Source of the DNA: Catellatospora bangladeshensis
Lineage (GTDB): Bacteria; Actinomycetota; Actinomycetes; Mycobacteriales; Micromonosporaceae
Direction: 5' to 3'
Assembly (NCBI RefSeq): GCF_016862575.1
Contig: NZ_BONF01000020.1
Coordinates: 124,001 to 188,000 of the forward strand
Length of the DNA: 64,000 nucleotides
Shown here: positions 51,272-58,518 of the stretch, piece by piece
Layout of the letters: every line of letters starts with the position of its first letter
How positions within the stretch are numbered: position 1 is the first letter of the stretch
Translations under genes and position numbers: made by a program
Notes under the pieces: model-generated
Database searches by the model: none
Told to the model about the DNA's origin: nothing
The model's input: only the letters and a program-made list of their open reading frames with translations

Positions 51272-52576
51272 GTGACTACCGTCGCGCTCAAAGACGTCAC
51301 CAAGGTGTTCCCTGATGGGACGGTGGCGGTGGACAACGTCAGCCTCGATGTGGCTGACGGTGAATTCATGGTTCTCCTGGGACCCTCCGGCTGTGGCAAG
51401 TCCACTGTGCTACGGATGATCGCTGGACTGGAGGATCCCACCACTGGTGCGATCATGCTCGACGGCCAGCTGGCCAACCAGCTGCCGCCGCGTGATCGCC
51501 GGATTGCGATGGTCTTCCAGGACTTCGCGCTCTACCCCCACATGACCGTGGGCGAGAACATCGGCTTCCCGCTGCGGCTGTCCGGCGTCGAGCCGGAGCC
51601 GCGGGCGGAGCGGGTCGCCGACGTGGCCAGCGCCCTGGGCATCGGCGACGTGCTGGGCCGCAAGCCCAGCCAGCTGTCCGGCGGCCAGCGCCAGCGGGTG
51701 GCCATGGGCCGCGCCATCGTGCGCCGCCCCGGGCTCTTCCTGATGGACGAGCCGCTGTCCAACCTGGACAGCGGTCTGCGCGCCGAGCTGCGCGCCGAGA
51801 TCTCCGGCCTGGTCCGCGAGCTGGGCGTCAGCACCGTGTACGTCACGCACGACCAGGCCGAGGCGCTGACCATGGCCGACCGCGTGGCCATCATGCGCAA
51901 GGGCGTCCTGCAGGACGTGGGCACCCCGACGCAGGTGTACGGCAAGCCGGCCACCCTCTACGTCGCCGCGTTCCTCGGCAGCCCGCGCATGAACCTGCTG
52001 GAGGCGTCGGTCTACGTGCACCTCGACCGCTACGTCCAGCTCAACCTGGGCGAGCAGTCGCTGTACCTCAAGTGGGACGACATCCGCGCCCGCGCCGTGT
52101 CGCACTTCCACGGCGAGCGCATCGTCATCGGCGTACGCGCCGAGGCGATCACGCCCGTGGCGCCCGACACCCCGGGCGACGTGCTGCAGGGCCGCATCCG
52201 CTACCTGGAGCACCACGGCCACGAGTCGCTGGCCTTCGTCGACATCGGCGCGACCGCCGTCGTCGTCGACGAGATCGGCCGCTCCGCCGCCGAGGCCGAG
52301 GAGCATGGCTCCCGGCTGCGCCGCTTCGGCCACGTCATCAACCGGATGAAGGGCCGGAGCAACGGTGGCGCGACCACCGTCGCCGAGCGCCCTGCCCAGC
52401 GGGAGAGCGTTCTCTCCGACCCGGGCCGCCACCACCGGCGCGCCGCCGAGCTCGCGGTGCGGCTCGCGCCGTACCCGCAGATCAGCTCCGGGCACCCGCT
52501 GTCCATCGCGGTCCGCATGGACGCGCTGCACTTCTTCGACGAGCGGGGCGACCGGATCGACGTCGGGTGGCGTTGA
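51272..52576 (+). CDS. sugar-type ABC transporter ATPase (MalK/MsiK/UgpC-like), orphan
   Basis: 434 residues. Walker A GPSGCGKST, Q-loop VFQDFALYPHMTVGEN, signature LSGGQRQR, Walker B LFLMDEPLSNLD and switch His in VTHDQAEAL. The C-terminal regulatory (TOBE/MOP) region (about 240-434) is longer than in MalK and divergent. No permease or binding protein is adjacent, so it may energise several sugar importers, as MsiK does in Streptomyces. GGGAGGAG 5 nt upstream supports GTG 51272. A 61-bp palindrome follows it. Confidence 0.88.
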   Translation: MTTVALKDVTKVFPDGTVAVDNVSLDVADGEFMVLLGPSGCGKSTVLRMIAGLEDPTTGAIMLDGQLANQLPPRDRRIAMVFQDFALYPHMTVGENIGFPLRLSGVEPEPRAERVADVASALGIGDVLGRKPSQLSGGQRQRVAMGRAIVRRPGLFLMDEPLSNLDSGLRAELRAEISGLVRELGVSTVYVTHDQAEALTMADRVAIMRKGVLQDVGTPTQVYGKPATLYVAAFLGSPRMNLLEASVYVHLDRYVQLNLGEQSLYLKWDDIRARAVSHFHGERIVIGVRAEAITPVAPDTPGDVLQGRIRYLEHHGHESLAFVDIGATAVVVDEIGRSAAEAEEHGSRLRRFGHVINRMKGRSNGGATTVAERPAQRESVLSDPGRHHRRAAELAVRLAPYPQISSGHPLSIAVRMDALHFFDERGDRIDVGWR

Positions 52577-52600
52577 TCTGCTTTAGGCCTCCACGGCCAT

Positions 52601-52661
52601 GATCGCCGTCTCGTGTCGAAAAGTGTGGTCCTACCGCACTTCTCGACACGAGGCGGCGATC
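52601..52661. repeat. 61-bp GATC-bounded palindromic repeat, copy B
   Basis: The arms 52601-52625 and 52637-52661 pair at 23 of 25 positions, ends GATC, with TCGTGTC at offset 10 and GACACGA at offset 44. It lies between the ATPase gene and the sigma-factor gene, both plus strand, and could fold into a long hairpin that acts as a terminator. Confidence 0.8.
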
Positions 52662-52710
52662 TTTCTTGGGGCGGTGCAACCTGGTGCGGGTCCGGGAAGT
52701 GTGACAGGGC

Positions 52711-53799
52711 ATGACGACCGCGACGGCCGTGTCCGCCGACGACTTCGAAGGCTTCTACCAGGCCTGCTTCGCACCGACCGTGCTGCTGGTGTACTCCTTC
52801 ACCGCCGACATGGGCGCCGCCCAGGACGTGACCCAGGAGGCGTTCGCGCGAGCCTGGCAGCGCTGGCAGACCGTGTCGGAGTACAACGACCCGCTCGCCT
52901 GGGTCCGGCGCGTCGCGATCAACCTGGCCAACTCCCGCTGGCGCCGCATCCGCACCGCCCGCAAGTACCTCGACCGGCAACGCGAGGAGTTCGCCCCCGA
53001 CGTCAACCCCGACCACGTCATGGTCGTCGCGGCGCTGCGCCGGCTGCCCAAGGGCCAGCGCGAGGCGCTCGTGCTGCACTACCTGGCGGACATGGCCGTC
53101 GAGGACGTGGCCGTGCAGCTGCAGGTGCCGTCCGGCACGGTGAAGTCGTGGCTGTCCCGGGGCCGGACCGCGCTCGCGGCCATCCTGGAGATCGAGGCGC
53201 CGAAGGTCGCCACCCCGGCCACGCAGCAGATCGTGGCGCGCGGCCAGGCCCGCCGCCGGACGCAGCTCGCCGTCACCACGGCCGCCTGCCTGCTCGCCGC
53301 CGCCCTCGTGCTGACCGTGGTCACCTCATGGCGCCCGTTCGCCGCCCCCGACCCGCTCGGGCCCACGCCCAGCCCGTCGCTTCCCGCCGGATGCGCTCCG
53401 GGCCAGGTCCCGGCCGACCTCAGGCTGCCCGACTCCGAGTCGGAGGTGACGGTCAACGTATTCAACGGGACCGACGTCGTCGACCTGGCCGCCAACGTCC
53501 GTGCGGACCTGACGAACCGCCGATTCGCTGTCAAGACCATCGGCGACATCCGCGGTGCGTACGCCGACGAGGTCGCGGTTCTCCGCTACGGCCCGAAGGC
53601 GGTCGGGGACGCCCGGCTGGTGGAGGCATACCTGCTGAACGGGGCTACCACCGAGTTCGATCTGCAGCGGCAGACCGACGACGTGGACATCGTGCTGGGC
53701 GGCCAGTTCAAGCAGCTGGCGACGCCGACCGAGATGCGGCAGGCGATGGCGATCCTCGGTGCACCACAACTTCCGCCCGGCACCTGCCGCATGCAGTAG
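52711..53799 (+). CDS. ECF sigma factor fused to a transmembrane helix and a LytR_C-like domain
   Basis: 362 residues. Sigma-2 (about 12-85, DVTQEAFARAWQRW) and sigma-4 (about 108-160, ALRRLPKGQREALVLHYLADM and VPSGTVKSWLSRGR) are complete. One transmembrane helix follows (about 188-208). After a Pro-rich linker, residues about 245-335 (VTVNVFNGTDVVDLAANVRADL; AVLRYGPKAVGDARLVEAYL) resemble the LytR C-terminal domain of wall-ligase proteins. The sigma part would be cytoplasmic and the LytR_C part outside, so the protein may sense the envelope directly. No separate anti-sigma gene is adjacent. Confidence 0.82.
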   Translation: MTTATAVSADDFEGFYQACFAPTVLLVYSFTADMGAAQDVTQEAFARAWQRWQTVSEYNDPLAWVRRVAINLANSRWRRIRTARKYLDRQREEFAPDVNPDHVMVVAALRRLPKGQREALVLHYLADMAVEDVAVQLQVPSGTVKSWLSRGRTALAAILEIEAPKVATPATQQIVARGQARRRTQLAVTTAACLLAAALVLTVVTSWRPFAAPDPLGPTPSPSLPAGCAPGQVPADLRLPDSESEVTVNVFNGTDVVDLAANVRADLTNRRFAVKTIGDIRGAYADEVAVLRYGPKAVGDARLVEAYLLNGATTEFDLQRQTDDVDIVLGGQFKQLATPTEMRQAMAILGAPQLPPGTCRMQ

Positions 53800-53810
53800 C
53801 ACCGACCGGT

Positions 53811-53840
53811 GTGGCTCCGCTCGACAGCGATCGGAGCCAC
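53811..53840 (+). terminator. hairpin after the sigma-factor gene
   Basis: GTGGCTCCG (53811-53819) and CGGAGCCAC (53832-53840) form a 9-bp stem with a 12-nt loop, 11 bp after the stop codon. No T tract. Confidence 0.55.
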
Positions 53841-53896
53841 GCTGGGCTTGCCGGTCCAGAGCCGTCGGCCCGGCGGCGCACGGCCGCCGGCCCGGA

Positions 53897-54184
53897 CTAG
53901 AGAGCCGCCGCACGCTGCTCGTCAGCGGCCACGCGGAGATCGCGGAAGTCCTGGACGGCCGCGAGTGAGAGCCGGACCAGCCGCGCGAGATCGCCCCGTG
54001 CGAGCAGCAGGACGTCGTCGAGGACGTCCGGCGGGATCTCCAGCTGATGAGGGCCGTAGCAGTCGTGCCACGCCATGTCCGTCAGGTGGAGCAGGTCGAG
54101 CACGGTCTCCACGTCACGCGCCCGGAACTCCTGCGCGATCCGGGACTTCCGCTCGTCACGGCGTTGCATGCTGCCGATGGCCAT
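53897..54184 (-). CDS. hypothetical small protein
   Basis: 95 residues (80-90 if a later ATG at 54169 is used), charged and helical, with a RDVETVLDLLHLTDMAWHDCYG segment and no membrane helix. Not recognised. It stands alone on the minus strand between a hairpin and tRNA-Arg. Codon positions look coding (GC-rich third positions). Confidence 0.55.
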   Translation of the reverse strand: MAIGSMQRRDERKSRIAQEFRARDVETVLDLLHLTDMAWHDCYGPHQLEIPPDVLDDVLLLARGDLARLVRLSLAAVQDFRDLRVAADEQRAAAL

Positions 54185-54281
54185 GCAGCGCAGTATCCGT
54201 CTTCAACGCGGCGGCGGGGGACCGGGCGGGATCGCACGGCTACGCCGACACGGCGCGGAGCATCGTGAGAGTGGTCTGACG

Positions 54282-54357
54282 TGGTGCCCCCGGCAGGAAT
54301 CGAACCTGCGACCTGCGGTTTAGGAAACCGTCGCTCTATCCCCTGAGCTACGAGGGC
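54282..54357 (-). tRNA. tRNA-Arg (anticodon CCT), CCA encoded
   Basis: On the minus strand: acceptor GCCCTCG/CGGGGGC, D stem GCTC/GAGC, anticodon loop TTCCTAA (anticodon CCT, reading AGG), T stem CAGG/CCTG with TTCGATT loop, discriminator A and an encoded CCA at 54284-54282. Confidence 0.95.
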
Positions 54358-54402
54358 GCGGAGTCAGACTACCTGGCCTCCGCGCGGATTTTCGCACAGG
54401 CC

Positions 54403-54867
54403 TCAGCGGTTCGGGCGCAGCGTCCAGGTGATGGTCATCTCGCCCGTGGTCACGCCCGCGGCGTCGGCGACCGTGACCAGCACGTCGAACTCCGGCCGCT
54501 GCCCCGCGTCCAGCTCGGCGACGACGTCGGCGGCCGCCCGGTCGAGCGTCGCGGTCGCGCTGACCACGCCCATCGCGAGCTTCTGGTACGCGATCGTGGC
54601 GCGCACCGCGAGCGGCGTGGCCCGGTGCAGCTGGTCGCCGAACGCGGCGAGCACGATCGCGCCGGAGGCCGTCTCGGCCAGCGTGAACATGGCGCCGGCG
54701 TGCGGGCCGCCCACGTGGTTGTGCAGCGCGGGATCGTCGGGCAGCTCGACGACGGCGACCGCGCCGTCCGCGTCCGCGGTGACCTTGGTGAAGCGGATGC
54801 CGAGCGTACGGGCGAACGGAACGCGGGCGAGCATGCCCTCGGCGACGGCAGCGGTGTCGATCGTCAT
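54403..54867 (-). CDS. hotdog-fold thioesterase (PaaI/DUF4442-like)
   Basis: 154 residues of the hotdog fold: ARTLGIRFTKVTADADG, then LHNHVGGPHAGAMFTLAETASG (the typical thioesterase helix with HNHVGG and His-Ala-Gly), VRATIAYQKLAMG and a last strand. The acyl-CoA substrate is unknown. ATG 54867 has TAACAT 7 nt upstream (leaderless). A palindrome overlapping that -10 suggests repression by an unlinked regulator. Confidence 0.82.
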   Translation of the reverse strand: MTIDTAAVAEGMLARVPFARTLGIRFTKVTADADGAVAVVELPDDPALHNHVGGPHAGAMFTLAETASGAIVLAAFGDQLHRATPLAVRATIAYQKLAMGVVSATATLDRAAADVVAELDAGQRPEFDVLVTVADAAGVTTGEMTITWTLRPNR

Positions 54868-54874
54868 GGACGTG

Positions 54875-54892
54875 ATGTTACTGACCGGTAAC
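54875..54892. promoter_or_regulatory. palindrome over the thioesterase -10
   Basis: GTTAC-TGACCG-GTAAC (54877-54892, plus strand) overlaps the minus-strand -10 TAACAT (54880-54875). The form is like TetR/GntR-type operators. Regulator not identified. Confidence 0.45.
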
Positions 54893-54960
54893 GTCCTCGG
54901 GCAAGGTCGGCCCGCCGCCCGGAGCCCGACGGTGTGGTTCGGCGACGGCTCGCCGTGCAA

Positions 54961-55021
54961 GATCGCGAGTTCGTGTCCAAACCTGGGGCGTGACCGCACT
55001 TTCCGACACAAGACGCCGATC
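54961..55021. repeat. 61-bp GATC-bounded palindromic repeat, copy C
   Basis: Same length and offsets as the copies at 3547 and 52601 (TCGTGTC at offset 10, GACACAA at offset 44). The right arm is 22/25 identical to the left arm of the 52601 copy when reversed. It lies between the exporter gene end and the thioesterase start. Confidence 0.75.
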
Positions 55022-55059
55022 ATGCGCGCGGGCGGTGCCGGGTGGGGAGCTGTCCGGCG

Positions 55060-56655
55060 TCAGGGCGTGTGCTCGAAGCCCAGGTCGTGGCCGGTGGGGG
55101 CGATCGGCCCACCGTCCCCTGGCACCGCGGGCCGCAGCCGCCGCGTGGTGTCGTCGGAACCGGAACCGGAACCGGAACCGGGAGCGGCCTGCGACGCGCG
55201 ATGGGCGCCGGATACGCGGACGGCGGCCGCGCGGCGGCTCGCGCGTACGTCGGCCAGTGCGATGACCAGGGAGACCAGCACGAACGCGATGGTCACCCAC
55301 AGCCCGTGCCGGAACGCCGTGGCGAAGTCGCCGTGGCTGGCCGCGATCGAGTCGAAGAAGACGGCTCCCACCACCGCGATGCCCACCGCGGCCCCGATGC
55401 GCTGCCCGGTCTGCAGCACCCCGCCCGCGCTGCCCGCCCCCGCGACGGGCACCTCGGCCAGGGTCAGCGTCTGGTTCGGCGCGATCACAAGCCCGCTGCC
55501 GACGCCCGCGATGAGCAGCGGCAGCGCCGTGGCGAACCCGTCGTTGCGCCCCGGCACCAGCTCCACGGCCAATTCCACCCCGACCAGCCCGATCAGCACC
55601 AGGACCAGCCCGATCGCGATGAGCCCGCGCCCGACGCGGGTCACGATCGGTCCGCCGAGGCTCGCCGACACCGCCGAGCCCAGCGCGAACGGCAGCGTCG
55701 CGATGCCCGCCTGCAGCGCGGTGTAGTGCAGACCCTGCTGGAGGTACAGCGTGAAGATGAAGAAGATCGCGGTGAACCCGGCGAAGTAGGCCAGGCTCAG
55801 CAGCGCGCCCAGGCTGTACGACCGCCGCCGGAACAGGCCCAGGTCGACCATCGGGTGCCGCCCGGTGCGCGCGTACTTCCGCTCCCACGCGATGAACCCG
55901 GCCAGCACGGCGACCCCGGCCACCAGCAGCAGCCACTTGCTGCGCCCGACCCACGTCTGCTCCTGGATCAGCGGCAGCAGCACCAGCACCACGCCGAGCG
56001 CGAGCAGCACCACCCCCACCGGGTCGAAGCTCTCCCGGCGGCGCTGCTCGTCGCAGCTCTTCGGGATGAAGCGGTACGCCAGGAAGATCGCCAGCGCGCC
56101 CACCGGGATGTTGACGTAGAAGACCCAGCGCCAGCCCTCGGTGACCCCGGCGGCCTGGATCAGCAGCCCGCCGATGAGCGGCCCGACGGCCGTGGAGATG
56201 CCGACCGTCGCGCCGAGCATGCCGAACGCGCGACCGCGCTCGGCGCCCCGGAACAGCTGCTGGATCAGGCCGCTGATCTGCGGGTTGATGATGCCGCCCG
56301 CCGCACCCTGGATCACCCTGGCGACGACCAGCCACAGCGCGCCCCGGGCCAGTCCGGCCGCGGCGCTGGCGAGGGTGAACAGGGCGACCCCGGCCACGAA
56401 CGCGTTGCGCCGGCCGTGCATGTCGCCGAACCGCCCGGCCGGCACGAGCAGCAGTCCGAACGCGAGCGCGTACCCCGAGACGACCCACTGCAGGGCGCTG
56501 TCGGAGGCGTGCAGGCCCTCCCGGATGGACGGCAGCGCGACGTTGACGATGCTGACGTCGAGCAGGGCCATGAACCCGCCCACGAGGCACACGGACAGCG
56601 CCCGCCAGCGACGCGGATCGGGTGTGTAGCCGTCCCCGCCGCCGCTCGTTCGCAC
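55060..56655 (-). CDS. DHA2-family MFS drug exporter (EmrB/QacA-like, 14 TMS)
   Basis: 531 residues with about 14 helices. FMALLDVSIVNVALPSI (motif D1 of the 14-TMS class), GRFGDMHGRRN (motif A) and the GGLLIQAAGVTEGWRWVFYVNIPVG motif-C region are seen. It probably expels toxic compounds. The C-terminal tail includes a (Gly-Ser) run coded by four tandem GGAACC units (55156-55179). GTG 56655 has TACGCT 7 nt upstream, a leaderless start. No regulator is adjacent. Confidence 0.9.
   Translation of the reverse strand: MRTSGGGDGYTPDPRRWRALSVCLVGGFMALLDVSIVNVALPSIREGLHASDSALQWVVSGYALAFGLLLVPAGRFGDMHGRRNAFVAGVALFTLASAAAGLARGALWLVVARVIQGAAGGIINPQISGLIQQLFRGAERGRAFGMLGATVGISTAVGPLIGGLLIQAAGVTEGWRWVFYVNIPVGALAIFLAYRFIPKSCDEQRRRESFDPVGVVLLALGVVLVLLPLIQEQTWVGRSKWLLLVAGVAVLAGFIAWERKYARTGRHPMVDLGLFRRRSYSLGALLSLAYFAGFTAIFFIFTLYLQQGLHYTALQAGIATLPFALGSAVSASLGGPIVTRVGRGLIAIGLVLVLIGLVGVELAVELVPGRNDGFATALPLLIAGVGSGLVIAPNQTLTLAEVPVAGAGSAGGVLQTGQRIGAAVGIAVVGAVFFDSIAASHGDFATAFRHGLWVTIAFVLVSLVIALADVRASRRAAAVRVSGAHRASQAAPGSGSGSGSDDTTRRLRPAVPGDGGPIAPTGHDLGFEHTP
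55156..55179. repeat. hexanucleotide tandem repeat (GGAACC)4
   Basis: Four perfect copies on the plus strand, within the C-terminal coding region of the DHA2 exporter, encoding alternating Gly-Ser on the minus strand. In-frame length change would not disrupt the gene. Confidence 0.85.
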
Positions 56656-56713
56656 AGGTCAGAGCGTATCCACCGGGTGGGCGGTCGCGTCGGGTTTCGA
56701 CCACCCCGGCCCG

Positions 56714-57034
56714 TTACGGCAGCGTCTGGTCGGTGATCCAGGCGAGGTAGGCCGGGTTGCCCGCGAGGATCGGGACGCAGAGGACCTCAGGCGTGTCGTA
56801 CGGGTGCGCGTCGAGCAGGTGCCGCTCCAGGGCGGCGTACCCGGCGGCGGTGGTCTTCAGCACGATCACCCACTCCTCGGCCTCCTCGACCGCGCCCTGC
56901 CAGCGGTAGGTGCTCGTGATCGGCCCGCCGACCTGCGCGCACGCGGCGAGCCTCGCCGTGACCGCGGAACGCGCCAGCTCCTGCGCCGCCGCCCGGCCGT
57001 CCACGGTCGTGACCACCTGTACGAACTCGCCCAT
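56714..57034 (-). CDS. cutA: CutA1 family protein
   Basis: 106 residues matching CutA1: FVQVVTTVDGRAAAQELARSAVTARLAACAQV, then GPITSTYRWQGAVEEAEEWVIVLKTT and HPYDTPEVLCVPILAGNPAYLAWI. CutA forms a trimer linked to divalent metal tolerance in some bacteria; its exact role is unclear. ATG 57034 has TAGCGT 7 nt upstream (leaderless), which excludes the longer frame starting at 57055. Confidence 0.92.
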   Translation of the reverse strand: MGEFVQVVTTVDGRAAAQELARSAVTARLAACAQVGGPITSTYRWQGAVEEAEEWVIVLKTTAAGYAALERHLLDAHPYDTPEVLCVPILAGNPAYLAWITDQTLP

Positions 57035-57120
57035 GCCCGTCACGCTAGTGCGCATCGCGGGGCGGGCTCCACCCGTGGCGGCGGTGGCGTGCGTGTACCC
57101 GTCGAGGAGGCGTCGACGCC

Positions 57121-57180
57121 GCAGTTTCCCCGAAAGTGCAGCCTCTTCGACCGTCGAGGCTGCAGTCTCCCCGAAGCTGC
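57121..57180. repeat. direct repeat with central hairpin
   Basis: Two 19-nt copies (57121-57139 and 57162-57180, 16/19 identical, sharing TCCCCGAA) flank a hairpin with arms TGCAGCCTC (57137-57145) and GAGGCTGCA (57156-57164). It sits between the lipoprotein gene end and cutA. It may be a terminator or a small dispersed repeat. Confidence 0.55.
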
Positions 57181-57203
57181 GGCTGCCGCAGGAGCGGCGC
57201 GGG

Positions 57204-57548
57204 TCAGCTGGCCGCGCGGGAGATCTCGACGACGACCTGGCTGTCGGTGACCGAGGTGACCTTGGCGCTGAAGTCGCCTACGTTGACGCCGTCGCCGCGC
57301 TGGATGGTGACCTGCTGGCCGCCCACCTTCAGGGTGGCCGACGTGTCGTCGGCGCTGACCAGCTGCACCTCGATGCCGAGGATCGAGATCTTCGCGTTGG
57401 TCACGTTTCGCTCGAACGTGATGGTGCAGGTGCTGGTGCTGCAGCTGGCCGTCGCGCCCTCGCCGCTGCACCCCGCCAGCGCGCCGCCGGTGAGCGCCGC
57501 CACGAGCGCAGCGGTCGCGGTGAGCCGGGCCATCCTCCGTGCGAACAT
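57204..57548 (-). CDS. small lipoprotein
   Basis: 114 residues. The signal peptide ends in the lipobox LAGC (near residue 26), followed by a Ser/Thr/Cys-rich stretch and a beta-rich domain (FERNVTNAKISILGIEVQLV; VTSVTDSQVVVEI). Family not recognised. ATG 57548 is chosen because TATGAT lies 7 nt upstream, making it leaderless; the frame extends to 57560 without signals. It is divergent from the inositol-phosphatase gene, 38 bp away. Confidence 0.72.
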   Translation of the reverse strand: MFARRMARLTATAALVAALTGGALAGCSGEGATASCSTSTCTITFERNVTNAKISILGIEVQLVSADDTSATLKVGGQQVTIQRGDGVNVGDFSAKVTSVTDSQVVVEISRAAS

Positions 57549-57586
57549 GTACGCGATCATAGACCGCCGGTGATAGGGATGTGACG

Positions 57587-58381
57587 ATGATCGACCAGGT
57601 CGTGAGCGTGTTGCGGGAGACCGCGGAGACGGTGGTCCTGCCGAGGTTCCGCAACCTGGCCGACGGGGAGATCGTCGAGAAGAGCCCGGGTGACCTGGTC
57701 ACCGTCGCCGACCGCGAGGCCGAGGTGGTGCTGTCGGCGCGGCTCGCGGCGCTGCTGCCGGGCTCGCTGGTGGTGGGCGAGGAGGCGGTCGCGGCGGACC
57801 CGTCGGTGCTGGCCCGGATGAGCGACGACGGCCCGGTATGGGTGATCGACCCGATCGACGGCACCGGCAACTTCGCCGCGGGGCGGGAGCCGTTCGGGAT
57901 GATGGTGGCGCTGATGCGGGGCGGCGTGCCGGTGCTCGCGGTGATCTACGAGCCGGTGCCGGACATGGTGACGGTCGCCGAGTCCGGGTCGGGCTCCTAT
58001 ATAGACGGCGCGCGCATGGTGCTGGACCACACCCCGCTCGGCCCGGACGAGCTGCGCGGCGCGGTGATGACGAAGTACCTGCCGCCGCAGGTGCGGGAGC
58101 AGGTGGAGGCGCGCCTGCCGAAGCTGTCGGAGGCGATCCCGGGGCTGCGCTGCGCCGCGCGGGAGTATCCGGAGCTGCTGCGCCAGACCCGGCACTTCGC
58201 CATGTTCTGGCGGGCCAAGCCGTGGGACCACGCGCCGGGCACGCTGGTGATCCGCGAGGCGGGCGGGGTGGTCAAGCACTTCGACGGGGCTGATTACGAC
58301 CCGGTGCATCCGCGCGAGGGGCTCGTCGTCTGTCGTGACGATGCGGTGTTTGGGCTGGTACGGAGCGTGTTGCTGGCGTGA
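57587..58381 (+). CDS. inositol monophosphatase family protein
   Basis: 264 residues with the IMPase metal sites: GEEAV (near 65), WVIDPIDGTGNFAAG (near 85-98) and the C-terminal WDHAPGTLVIREAGG. The substrate could be inositol phosphate, histidinol phosphate or PAP. ATG 57587 has TAGGGA 7 nt upstream; GTG 57581 is an alternative start two codons earlier. Confidence 0.9.
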   Translation: MIDQVVSVLRETAETVVLPRFRNLADGEIVEKSPGDLVTVADREAEVVLSARLAALLPGSLVVGEEAVAADPSVLARMSDDGPVWVIDPIDGTGNFAAGREPFGMMVALMRGGVPVLAVIYEPVPDMVTVAESGSGSYIDGARMVLDHTPLGPDELRGAVMTKYLPPQVREQVEARLPKLSEAIPGLRCAAREYPELLRQTRHFAMFWRAKPWDHAPGTLVIREAGGVVKHFDGADYDPVHPREGLVVCRDDAVFGLVRSVLLA

Positions 58382-58518
58382 ACAACTTTTCAGTCCCGGC
58401 GACGCTGCGGTAATCTGCGACGCGGCCGCGCGTCTGCGGGTGCCCCCGACTCCCGTGGCGGCCGCCGCCGCGTGCACCCCGCTCCCTCCTTCGCGGCGTG
58501 AGACGGAAGGATCCATCC

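Noticed and set aside
54428-55726. Plus-strand Ser/Ala/Thr-rich frame
   Set aside because: It is antisense to the thioesterase and the DHA2 exporter and crosses the copy C palindrome; no family features.
58382-58518. c-di-AMP (ydaO) riboswitch before the secreted coiled-coil gene
   Set aside because: The location would fit a wall-protein gene, but I could not find the conserved ydaO core segments in the leader.
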